From the NCBI RefSeq assembly GCF_023634655.1, contig NZ_JAMKMS010000005.1, forward strand, positions 186,001 to 250,000: a DNA stretch of 64,000 nt, in the 5' to 3' direction. The notes under the pieces were generated by a model. That model made no database searches and was not told the DNA's origin. It was given only the letters and a program-made list of their open reading frames with translations. This DNA is from Vibrio methylphosphonaticus. GTDB lineage: Bacteria > Pseudomonadota > Gammaproteobacteria > Enterobacterales > Vibrionaceae. This document shows positions 8,690 to 16,548 of the stretch, piece after piece. Both the position numbers and the translations under genes were made by a program. Within the stretch, counting starts at the first letter, position 1. Each line of letters starts with the position of its first letter.

Positions 8690-11002
8690 ATGTGTAATAA
8701 ACATGATGCGTGCCGTACTCAAAAAATCAATGCTATTCGCCCTGTGGGGACAAGTTGTAGCGCGCCGACTATCGCGGCGATTTCATCGACTGAAGAAACC
8801 TCATCAAGTTGTTGCTCGACACAAGGAGAGTGCAGCGCTAGTGAACCAGAGGAACCCCTTGTTAGTGGAGAAAGCCTAGAAACAAACGCGTCTATGCATT
8901 CTTGGAAAGTGATTGGCATGGATTGCCCATCTTGTGCTCGTAAGGTCGAAACGGCGATGAGTAAAATTCCAGGTGTTGTGAGCGCCAAGGTCCTTTTTGC
9001 TACCGAGAAGCTGGTGGTTCGAGTCAATGACCCAGCGTTGGTGTCAGAAGTTGAATCTGCGGTACTGAAAGTCGGTTTTACATTACAGTCACTCAATGGC
9101 AGTTCATCATCCCATACCGCTCAACAACCGATGCCATCAGGCTGGCGTAAAACCGTATCAGAAAATGCCCATATTTTAGCCATTTCAGCCGGAATGCTCA
9201 TTGCGGCGTTAAGTCGTTCTTCTTTTCCTCAATTGAGTGAATGGCTGTTTGTTCTCACCTGTTTACTAGGGTTAATACCCATTACTAAGAAAGCGTTTCA
9301 GTTAGCAAAGTCGGGCACGCCCTTTGCGATTGAAACACTCATGAGTGTAGCTGCAATTGGGGCACTTTATTTGGGAGAAACCGTTGAAGCTGGCATGGTC
9401 TTGTTACTGTTCTTGATTGGCGAACGCCTTGAATCCTTTGCAGCATCGAAAGCAAGAAGTGGCGTTCAAGCCTTAATGTCGTTAGTGCCTGAAGATGCAA
9501 CCGTGGTAATAGATGGGGTACGTTCGAAGAAAAGTGCCTCAGAGTTACAGCCTGGCGATATGATTGAAGTCGCCCCAGGTGACAGGTTGCCTGCAGATGG
9601 TGAATTGGTTTCGACCAGTGCTAGTTTCGATGAAAGTGCCTTGACTGGTGAGTCTTTGCCTGTTGAACGCCTGGTTGGCGACAATGTGATGGCTGGTGCG
9701 GTGCTGACTGACAAGGTGGTGATATTAAAAGTCACCTCGAAGCAAGGTGAAAATGCGATTGATCGAATCTTACACCTCATTGAAGAAGCGGAATCTCGTA
9801 AAGCGCCGATTGAACGATTTTTAGATAAGTTTAGCCGCTGGTATACACCGTTGATGATGTTAGTGTCTCTTGCTGTCATCATTACGCCACCGTTGTTGTT
9901 TGCCCAACCATGGGAGACATGGGTATACCGTGGATTGGCGCTGTTATTGATTGCCTGTCCATGTGCATTGGTCATTTCCACTCCTGCTGCTATTACCTCT
10001 GGTTTAGCCGCGGCAACACGACGTGGGGCGCTTATTAAAGGTGGCGCGGCGTTAGAGCAGTTGGGTAACGTGAAAGCTATCGCCTTTGATAAGACTGGCA
10101 CGTTAACGTTAGGTCGACCTCATGTAACGGACATTATGCCATTAGCGGATTTTGATCAGGAGTACGTACTTCAGGTTAGCGCTGCGATTGAGTCGGGATC
10201 TCACCACCCTCTAGCAATATCTCTGGTTCGTTATGTGGAAGAACAAGGCATTTCTATCCCAGAAGCAACAGAAAAGAGGGCATTGGTCGGGATTGGAATC
10301 GAGGGAATTGTTGCGGGTCATCATTATGCATTACTTGCGCCAAGTAAAGTGGTATTTGAGCTAAAAGCTGAGACACTGGCGCACATTGCTTCGTTAGAAG
10401 ACCAAGGTAAAACGGTCGTGGTATTAACCAATGAAGGGCGCGCCGTTGGTTTGATAGCGTGGCGAGATGAAGTGAGGGCAGACGCCGCAGAAGCCGTACA
10501 GAAACTGGCTAAACTGGGTATCAATACCATCATGTTAACCGGTGATAATGCGCGCAGTGCTCACGCGATTGCGACGCCGTTGGGCATGGACTATAAAGCA
10601 AGCTTGTTACCTGCTGACAAAGTGACGTATGTCAATGAGTTAGCCCAGCACCAAAGAGTGGCAATGGTTGGTGATGGTATTAATGACGCCCCAGCGATGA
10701 AAGCGGCGAATATTGGTATCGCGATGGGAGGGGGGACAGATGTCGCATTAGAAACTGCGGATGCTGCGCTCACTCACAATCGTTTAGCTGAACTTCCGGT
10801 GATGGTTGAGTTGTCTAGAGCCACGCTAAATAACATCAAACAGAATGTGACATTGGCGTTAGGGTTAAAAGCGGTGTTTTTAGTCACGACCTTACTTGGG
10901 ATGACGGGCCTCTGGGTTGCGGTGCTTGCTGATAGTGGTGCGACTGCGATTGTCACCTTGAATGCTTTAAGGCTACTTAGACATAAATCTAAACTGGACT
11001 AA
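8690..11002 (+). CDS. zntA: Heavy-metal P1B-type ATPase (ZntA-like Zn/Cd/Pb exporter)
   Basis: Inner-membrane ATP-driven exporter of soft divalent metals, 770 residues. ATG at 8690 is preceded by AAGGAG; an upstream in-frame ATG at 8669 lies before this site and is rejected. Domains: an unusual N-terminal lead of ~68 residues with six cysteines in the first 48 (CNKHDAC, SSSCCSTQGEC), one HMA metal-binding domain with GMDCPSC at 76-82, the P1B metal site CPC at 423-425, phosphorylation site DKTGT starting at D467, and GDGINDAP. CPC with single HMA and the ZntR-like operator upstream point to zinc, cadmium or lead rather than copper. The Cys-rich lead could be an extra metal-capture segment. 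Confidence 0.92.
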   Translation: MCNKHDACRTQKINAIRPVGTSCSAPTIAAISSTEETSSSCCSTQGECSASEPEEPLVSGESLETNASMHSWKVIGMDCPSCARKVETAMSKIPGVVSAKVLFATEKLVVRVNDPALVSEVESAVLKVGFTLQSLNGSSSSHTAQQPMPSGWRKTVSENAHILAISAGMLIAALSRSSFPQLSEWLFVLTCLLGLIPITKKAFQLAKSGTPFAIETLMSVAAIGALYLGETVEAGMVLLLFLIGERLESFAASKARSGVQALMSLVPEDATVVIDGVRSKKSASELQPGDMIEVAPGDRLPADGELVSTSASFDESALTGESLPVERLVGDNVMAGAVLTDKVVILKVTSKQGENAIDRILHLIEEAESRKAPIERFLDKFSRWYTPLMMLVSLAVIITPPLLFAQPWETWVYRGLALLLIACPCALVISTPAAITSGLAAATRRGALIKGGAALEQLGNVKAIAFDKTGTLTLGRPHVTDIMPLADFDQEYVLQVSAAIESGSHHPLAISLVRYVEEQGISIPEATEKRALVGIGIEGIVAGHHYALLAPSKVVFELKAETLAHIASLEDQGKTVVVLTNEGRAVGLIAWRDEVRADAAEAVQKLAKLGINTIMLTGDNARSAHAIATPLGMDYKASLLPADKVTYVNELAQHQRVAMVGDGINDAPAMKAANIGIAMGGGTDVALETADAALTHNRLAELPVMVELSRATLNNIKQNVTLALGLKAVFLVTTLLGMTGLWVAVLADSGATAIVTLNALRLLRHKSKLD

Positions 11003-11025
11003 GCTAGAAAGATAATTAGGGGAAT

Positions 11026-11062
11026 GCCTACTTCATCGTGAGGTGGGCGTTTAATTTTTATG
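11026..11062 (+). terminator. Probable terminator after metal ATPase
   Basis: GCCTAC pairs with GTGGGC (one G-T pair) across a ten-base loop, followed by GTTTAATTTTTA. Weaker than the others in the window but correctly placed 25 bases after the stop. Confidence 0.55.
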
Positions 11063-11218
11063 CTAATTATTGGGCCATCTTAATAAAAGTGTGATGCCAA
11101 TCGGTTTTATGTGTAATTTTGTGCAATCACCTTTCTTGAAGTGTGATCTGTGAGCGGAAAGACTCACGGTTATCTTATAAGCTTGATCCCATAACTAAGA
11201 AATAAGAGGAACCACCCT

Positions 11219-11977
11219 ATGTCCCAAGCTGTTTTCCATTTAGGCGTAAACCAAGACGATCTTCAAGGTGCAACATTAGCGATTATTCCTGGCGATCCAG
11301 CTCGCGTGCAAAAAATCGCTGAGTTAATGGATGAGCCTGAATTCTTGGCAAGCCAACGTGAGTACACGGTGTATCGTGCTAAGTTAGACGGTAAAACGGT
11401 GGTCGTATGTTCTACTGGTATCGGTGGCCCTTCGACTTCTATTGCGGTTGAAGAATTGGCGCAACTCGGCGTGCGTACTTTCCTTCGCGTAGGGACAACG
11501 GGCGCGATTCAACCAGATGTGAATGTGGGTGATATGATCGTCACAACAGGGTCGGTTCGTCTTGATGGCGCAAGCTTACATTTTGCCCCAATGGAATTCC
11601 CAGCAGTTGCTGATTTTGATGTAGCTACAGCAATGAAGCAAGCGGCTATCGAAGCGGGCTCTGCTGTTCATACTGGCGTAACGGCTTCAAGTGATACCTT
11701 CTATCCTGGTCAAGAGCGCTATGATACGTTCTCTGGACGTGTTGTTCGTCGTTTCCAAGGCTCTATGGATGAATGGCAACAAATGGGTGTGCTTAACTTT
11801 GAAATGGAATCGGCAACCTTGTTGACCATGTGCGCAAGTTCGGGTCTGAAAGCCGGGTGTGTGGCAGGTGTGATCATCAACCGTACCCAAAAAGAAACGC
11901 CGGACCATGACACCCTGAAGAAAGCAGAAACGCGTTCAATTAAGATCGTGGTTGAAGCGGCGCGTAAGCTGATTTAG
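11219..11977 (+). CDS. udp: Uridine phosphorylase
   Basis: Cytoplasmic hexameric nucleoside phosphorylase that cleaves uridine with phosphate to uracil and ribose 1-phosphate in pyrimidine salvage. 252 residues, the usual length. The N terminus ([26 protein letters not shown]) and the phosphate-binding GTTGAIQ segment are typical; the C-terminal half has NFEMESATL, the ribose-binding segment. A good ribosome site (AAGAGGAA) precedes the ATG. In enterics udp is controlled by CRP and CytR; partial TGTGA half-sites occur upstream (for example near 11090 and 11141) but no full site is convincing. It is monocistronic, with a strong terminator directly after. Confidence 0.96.
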   Translation: MSQAVFHLGVNQDDLQGATLAIIPGDPARVQKIAELMDEPEFLASQREYTVYRAKLDGKTVVVCSTGIGGPSTSIAVEELAQLGVRTFLRVGTTGAIQPDVNVGDMIVTTGSVRLDGASLHFAPMEFPAVADFDVATAMKQAAIEAGSAVHTGVTASSDTFYPGQERYDTFSGRVVRRFQGSMDEWQQMGVLNFEMESATLLTMCASSGLKAGCVAGVIINRTQKETPDHDTLKKAETRSIKIVVEAARKLI

Positions 11978-12008
11978 CACGTTATCTAAATCGCAGATTC
12001 TAATGAAG

Positions 12009-12034
12009 AACCTCCGTTATGGAGGTTTTTTTTT
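12009..12034 (+). terminator. Terminator of udp
   Basis: AACCTCC (12009-12015), five-base loop, GGAGGTT (12021-12027) and a run of T to 12034. Confidence 0.88.
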
Positions 12035-12073
12035 GGTTGGGAATAGGTTTTTGGGGGTTGGAAATAGTAGGTA

Positions 12074-12106
12074 TAAAAAAACCTCTCACCGAAGTGAGAG
12101 GTTTTG
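12074..12106 (-). terminator. Terminator of PLP decarboxylase gene
   Basis: A 12-bp stem AAAACCTCTCAC with its complement (12078-12089 and 12094-12105), CGAA loop. On the minus strand the stem is followed by a U tract (A run at 12075-12080), so it ends the minus-strand gene whose stop is at 12125; it can also work in the plus direction. Confidence 0.85.
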
Positions 12107-12124
12107 TTTTCTATCTAATAAAAC

Positions 12125-13651
12125 TTATGCTTTAGCTGTTTTCTTTTTCTCGATCTCAGCTTTTGCTTTTACAAAACGCTCTGGAAGAATTTGCGTGGCA
12201 AATACGTCTTCAACGGTTTCAGCGCGTTTGATTAGCTCAGCTTCGCCGTCTTTAACGAGTACCGTTGCAGGACGTGGTAGAGAGTTGAACTGGCTAGCCT
12301 GAGACTCTGCGTAGTGACCCACATCCATGATAGCAAGTACGTCGTTTGGTACGAGTTTAGGCATACGTGCGCCACTTTCCCAGATTGATGGGATGCAGAT
12401 AGGACCAGAGACTTCAGTCGTAAGCTCCACAAGTGGTTGAGTCATCTTGTTTGCAGGAAGTACTGGGTTCTTAGACTCTTGAGACTCAACTAGCGTTGCT
12501 AGGTAAGTAGAAGCATCAACCATGGTGTACGTGTAGTCCATCTCTTGGTCATCTTTAACTACGTAGACAGAAGTCAGTAGCGTACCGATGTTACCTGCGA
12601 TGTAACGACCAGGCTCGAGCCACAGTTGTGGGATCTCGAAACCTTCTTTGTTGAACTCTTCTAACATACCTTCACATACGATCTTCGCGTAGTCTTCGAT
12701 AGTGTTTGAGTTCATCATGTGCTCTTTACTACGACACTCTGGCTCACGCTCACGTGGCCAACCGCCGCCTAGGTCACATTGGAAAGGTTGAACGCCACAT
12801 TCGCGAGAGATCTCCATGATGTCACGTGCGTATTGACGGTAAAGCGCATCCCAACCTTCTGGCTGCTTAGAGAAACGACCTAGGTGAGTGTGGAAACCGT
12901 AGAATTCAAATACGTCGATTTCTTTCACGCGGTTAACAATCTTCTTCGCTTCTTCTTTAAGAAGACCGAATTTGATCCATTTCATTGCGCCGATGAAGTT
13001 CGGGAACGGGTATGCGTCTGGTTCGAAGTCGTTAAAGAAATCTTCAGGGATTACTTTTAGACGAACCGCGATGCGAACTTTTTCAGCAGGCTTCACTTCG
13101 CGAGCGATGCGCTCAACGATTTCAATTTCTTCGTAAGAATCTAGGTGAACCGCGTAGCCGTATTCAATCGCTTTGCGGATAGCAAGCTCAGGCTTAACCG
13201 TACCGTTAAGAGCGATTGTTTTTGGATCCGCGCCCGCATAGTGCGTTGCTTCCACTTCACCAGGACCGAAACAGTCGCCGCCGACACCTTCTTCGTTACA
13301 GATAGCACGAACCGCGAAGTTAGTGTTTGATTTGATAGCAAACATCACGTTTACCGGCTTAGGCCAGTAGTTACCGAATGCGTTTTTAACACGACGTAGG
13401 TTGTTACGTAGCGTGTCTTCGCTCAGTACGAAAAGCGGGCTACCGTATTGCGCGATAAGGTCGGTTGCTTTACAGCCACCGATTAGCAGGTCGTCACCTT
13501 GAGTCGTTAGTTCGTCTGTAGGAGTAACAATGTTCTCTAGACGCTCTGCGTAGTTCATCGTTGCTTTGTGCTCTTCAAGCAATTGCTTTTGCTCATCAAG
13601 AACAGTGCTAAGGCGATTAACGCTTTCTTCTAGACGGTGTTGATATTTCAT
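12125..13651 (-). CDS. Fold-III PLP-dependent decarboxylase, diaminopimelate decarboxylase-like but atypical
   Basis: A 508-residue enzyme of the alanine-racemase/ornithine-diaminopimelate decarboxylase fold. Visible: PLP lysine K107 (FAIKSN), HTHLGR at 254-259, glycine-rich phosphate loop GGGWP at 295-299, EPGR at 346-349, GPIC at 416-419 and the C-terminal GHYAESQASQFN segment. It is ~90 residues longer than LysA: residues 1-45 form a predicted coiled coil, there is an insert around residues 300-320, and the C terminus ends in a Lys/Ala-rich tail. The LysA 'CES' substrate motif is replaced by CIPSIWESG. It could act on diaminopimelate, lysine, ornithine, arginine or carboxynorspermidine; I cannot choose. 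It stands alone, divergent from the ptb cluster. Confidence 0.82.
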   Translation of the reverse strand: MKYQHRLEESVNRLSTVLDEQKQLLEEHKATMNYAERLENIVTPTDELTTQGDDLLIGGCKATDLIAQYGSPLFVLSEDTLRNNLRRVKNAFGNYWPKPVNVMFAIKSNTNFAVRAICNEEGVGGDCFGPGEVEATHYAGADPKTIALNGTVKPELAIRKAIEYGYAVHLDSYEEIEIVERIAREVKPAEKVRIAVRLKVIPEDFFNDFEPDAYPFPNFIGAMKWIKFGLLKEEAKKIVNRVKEIDVFEFYGFHTHLGRFSKQPEGWDALYRQYARDIMEISRECGVQPFQCDLGGGWPREREPECRSKEHMMNSNTIEDYAKIVCEGMLEEFNKEGFEIPQLWLEPGRYIAGNIGTLLTSVYVVKDDQEMDYTYTMVDASTYLATLVESQESKNPVLPANKMTQPLVELTTEVSGPICIPSIWESGARMPKLVPNDVLAIMDVGHYAESQASQFNSLPRPATVLVKDGEAELIKRAETVEDVFATQILPERFVKAKAEIEKKKTAKA

Positions 13652-14359
13652 CTTCGACCCTTACTGGTAGTCAACTTTATATGTCATGAGATTCAGGCTG
13701 TTACGCCGAAAGCTCTTTATTGGTTTGTTGGAATTAAGTCTAGACAAAAGGAGAATTTAAGCATTTCACTGAGCGTCAATAAATCTTACGCTAAATCGTT
13801 AAATTTAGTTGCAAATAAGTATTGAGTTATTCACTGAGTGAATGTTTAGGTTGTTTGATACTGGGGTCGCGTTGATAAAACGAGAGTTCATCATAGGTGT
13901 TAGCGGTAATAAAGCGACAAAATAAGTAGTCATCGCGATAAATAAACCCATCAAGTTACTGGGTTGTTACTTTTGATTATAGGTAACTTACCACCAGTGT
14001 TATTAGTGTTACTGGATCTAAATATGTTTATTCAGTTTTGATAACTGATGACTCAGGTCGTTTAAATTCAATAATAATGTGACCTAAATAACGACACATA
14101 AGACTGATCAATGTTGATTTACCTGAATTATTACGGTTCAAGTGAAGTTACAGTAAATCGTTCAAAAAAATTGACTCTCAGTGAAGTTAAAACCGATATC
14201 AAGTGGGCTAAATTAATTCCATCCTTTGAAAGGAATAAAAACAAGCCGATATATTGCTCCACAGTATTAAGCGCTTTATTCCTGATAAGAATCTATCGAA
14301 ATAGATAAATAGAGAGCTACATATTGAGCTCATCTATCTAATTAAAAGGTATCGCCCCT
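13652..14359. other. 708-base AT-rich intergenic region with candidate operators
   Basis: Separates the divergent PLP decarboxylase and ptb genes. It contains one perfect 15-base palindrome (13829-13843), two further copies of its half (TTCACTGAG at 13775-13783; CTCAGTGAA at 14177-14185), and a poor FNR-like match TTGATAACTGATGA near 14037. A 65-codon frame at 14111-14308 lacks a ribosome site and family resemblance and is not called. The length suggests complex control or a small RNA, but no RNA hairpin-terminator is clear. Confidence 0.6.
13829..13843. promoter_or_regulatory. Candidate LysR-type operator upstream of ptb
   Basis: ATTCACTGAGTGAAT, a perfect palindrome around one central base with the T-N11-A form of LysR boxes. 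Eleven bases of it (CACTGAGTGAA) recur just upstream of the LysR gene at 19008-19018, suggesting the same regulator sees both. Confidence 0.5.
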
Positions 14360-15295
14360 ATGTACAATAAAGACTTCTTTATTAAGCAAGCTCAGAAATT
14401 CGGTAAAAAGCAACGCATGGTTGTTGCAGCAGCTCACGATGATGCAACATTAGATGCAGCAAATAACGCATTTAAAGAAGGTATGGCTGACGTCATCCTT
14501 GTTGGTGAGCGTGCGCTAATCAATGCCGCAGCTGAAAAAGCGAACGTTGACTTGGCTAATTTCGAAATCATTGAAGCTGACGGCCTTGAAGCAACGGCAG
14601 CAGCAGCTGTGACAGCAATTGCGGAAGGCAAAGGCGACTTACTAATGAAGGGTCTAATCGACACTTCAATCCTTCTAAAAGAAGTGCTTAAAAAGGAACA
14701 CGGCCTACGTACTGGTAATGTTCTTAGCCACGCTGGCGTACTTTTCAAAGAAGGCGGCGATAGCTTCCACGTATTTACTGATGCGGCAATGAACATTGCT
14801 CCAACACTTGAGCAAAAGAAAGGCATCATTAAAAACGCAGTTCAACTAGCACACTCTGTTGGCATTGAAGAGCCAAAAGTTGCGAACCTATGTGCGAAAG
14901 AAAAGCCATACGACAAAATGCCAGCAACGATGGACGCCGCTGAACTTCAAAAGATGAACCAGAATGGTGAAATTGAAGGCTGTATCGTTTCAGGCCCTAT
15001 CTCTCTAGATATCGCAGTATCTCAGTATGCAGCAAACCTAAAAGGTTGTACCGATGCGGTTGCTGGCCAAGCTGACATCCTAATGGTTCCAAACATCGAA
15101 GTAGGCAACGTATTTGCTAAAGCACTTCAGTACATGGCTGGCTTTAGCATGGCGGGTGTTCTACTTGGTGCTCGTATCCCAGTTGTTCTTGTTTCGCGTG
15201 CAGACGGCGAAGCTGAGAAAACCGTTTCTATCGCGCTTGCGTGTTCTGTTGCTGCTCTAAGCCAACAGAAAGAAGCTGCAGAAGTCTCTGCGTAA
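14360..15295 (+). CDS. ptb: Phosphate butyryltransferase-type acyltransferase
   Basis: Converts an acyl-CoA and phosphate to an acyl phosphate and CoA. 311 residues, matching the phosphate butyryltransferase family rather than the much longer Pta of enterics; recognisable segments include MADVILVGERA, LLMKGLIDTS, LRTGNVLSHAGV, KMPATMDAAELQKM and the C-terminal VPVVLVSRADGEAEK type stretch. ATG at 14360 has AAAGG upstream. It is followed after 38 bases by the matching kinase gene, so the pair can make ATP from an acyl-CoA. Codon use is strongly biased (for example CTA/CTT, CGT, GGT), which suggests abundant expression. Acyl chain length is uncertain: acetyl, propionyl or butyryl are all possible. 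Confidence 0.87.
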   Translation: MYNKDFFIKQAQKFGKKQRMVVAAAHDDATLDAANNAFKEGMADVILVGERALINAAAEKANVDLANFEIIEADGLEATAAAAVTAIAEGKGDLLMKGLIDTSILLKEVLKKEHGLRTGNVLSHAGVLFKEGGDSFHVFTDAAMNIAPTLEQKKGIIKNAVQLAHSVGIEEPKVANLCAKEKPYDKMPATMDAAELQKMNQNGEIEGCIVSGPISLDIAVSQYAANLKGCTDAVAGQADILMVPNIEVGNVFAKALQYMAGFSMAGVLLGARIPVVLVSRADGEAEKTVSIALACSVAALSQQKEAAEVSA

Positions 15296-15333
15296 TTACA
15301 AATAGAAAGTCACTAATTCAGGTTAACGAAGAA

Positions 15334-16398
15334 ATGAAAATTCTAGCTATCAACCCAGGTTCTACCTCTACAAAAATCGGTGTTTTCGAAGGCACTACTG
15401 AGCTTTTCGAAAAAACGCTACGTCACAGCGCTGAAGAACTAGCGCCATTTGGTGCGGTTGTTGCACACCAAAAAGCGTTCCGTAAAGAAGCGATTTTAGC
15501 GGCGCTTGAAGAAGCTAGCGTTAAAGCATCTGAGCTTGCAGCTGTAGCATGTCGTGGTGGCGTACTTAAGCCAATCGCTGGTGGTACTTACAAAGTTGAA
15601 GATGCAGTAATCGCAGACCTTCTAGAAGCTCAAATCCAACATCCAGCGAGCCTAGCTGCGATCATTGGCAAAGAAATTGCTGACGAGAACGGTATCGACG
15701 CGTTCTTCACAGATGCGCCTGTTACTTACGAACTATCTGAACTTGCTTCTTTCTCTGGTCACAAAGCGATTAAACGTAAGGGTCGTTTCCACGCTCTTAA
15801 CCAAAAAGCCATCGCTCGCCAGTTCGCTGAAGAGCAAGGTAAGAAGTACGAAGACGTAAACGTAATCGTATGTCACATGGGTGGCGGTATCACTGTTGGT
15901 GCTCACATGGGCGGCCAAACTGTTGATGTAAACGACGCAGTATCTGAAGGTCCTTTCACTCCAGAGCGTTGTGGCGACCTACCTACTCGCGAACTTATTG
16001 ACCTTTGCTTCAGCGGCGAGTACTCGCACGCAGAGATGAAAGCATTCATCCAAGGTAAAGGCGGCGCATTTAGCTACACAGGTAGTATCGACATGCGTGA
16101 AATCGAAGAAAAAGCAGAAGCTGGCGACGCTGAGTTCAAGCTTGTGACTGACGCAATGGCTTATCAAGTCTCTAAGCAAATCGCTTCTATGGGTGCAGTG
16201 TTCGGTGGCGAAGCTATCGACGGTATCTTGCTAACTGGCGGTATTGCTTACAGCAAATACATCACGGCTGAAATTGCAAAACGCGTTTCATTCGTAGCTC
16301 CAGTTAAAACGTACCCAGGTGAAGTAGAGCTAGAAGCTCTTGTACTAGGTACGTTGCGCGTAGTGAACGGCGAAGAAGCTGCTCAAACTTACGCTTAA
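15334..16398 (+). CDS. buk: Butyrate kinase-type acyl kinase
   Basis: ASKHA-fold kinase that moves phosphate from an acyl phosphate to ADP, giving a carboxylic acid and ATP (or the reverse). 354 residues from the ATG at 15334; the longer frame from 15241 overlaps ptb and is rejected. Family landmarks: AINPGSTSTKIGVFE at the N terminus, FHALNQKAIAR, VCHMGGGITVGAH, EGPFTPERCGDLP and LLTGGIAYS. These match butyrate kinase rather than acetate kinase AckA. Codon use is as biased as in ptb. The last 12 coding bases plus the stop are part of a 17-base unit repeated three times. Confidence 0.88.
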   Translation: MKILAINPGSTSTKIGVFEGTTELFEKTLRHSAEELAPFGAVVAHQKAFRKEAILAALEEASVKASELAAVACRGGVLKPIAGGTYKVEDAVIADLLEAQIQHPASLAAIIGKEIADENGIDAFFTDAPVTYELSELASFSGHKAIKRKGRFHALNQKAIARQFAEEQGKKYEDVNVIVCHMGGGITVGAHMGGQTVDVNDAVSEGPFTPERCGDLPTRELIDLCFSGEYSHAEMKAFIQGKGGAFSYTGSIDMREIEEKAEAGDAEFKLVTDAMAYQVSKQIASMGAVFGGEAIDGILLTGGIAYSKYITAEIAKRVSFVAPVKTYPGEVELEALVLGTLRVVNGEEAAQTYA

Positions 16399-16437
16399 TA
16401 AAAACTGACGCTTAATAAAAACTTACGCTTAATAAAA
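16387..16437 (+). repeat. Three tandem 17-base units straddling the buk stop codon
   Basis: ACTTACGCTTAATAAAA lies at 16387-16403, 16404-16420 (one substitution) and 16421-16437; copies one and three are identical. Copy one holds the end of buk and its TAA stop, so the array repeats the stop codon. A decayed continuation (GGCGCTTAATGAATGAGCG) runs to about 16470. Confidence 0.92.
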
Positions 16438-16548
16438 TGGCGGCGCTTAATGAATGAGCGACGCCTAACTAAATAAAGATTAGAGCAGGCTCTAGTGCCT
16501 GCTCTGCGAAAGTGGACAACCACTTAATACTTTACAGAGGTAATAAAC

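Noticed and set aside
9466..10101. 211-codon minus-strand frame inside the metal ATPase
   Set aside because: Antisense shadow of a strongly recognised gene; no ribosome site.
11080..11165. CRP/CytR-like sites upstream of udp
   Set aside because: Only TGTGA half-sites were seen; no full TGTGA-N6-TCACA match, so not listed as a feature.
12003..12302. 99-codon frame after udp
   Set aside because: It begins in the udp terminator hairpin and is antisense to the PLP decarboxylase.
14037..14050. FNR-like TTGATAACTGATGA upstream of ptb
   Set aside because: Two mismatches in the second half-site and a chance match is likely in AT-rich DNA.
14111..14308. 65-codon frame upstream of ptb
   Set aside because: No ribosome site and no family resemblance, AT-rich control region; likely chance.
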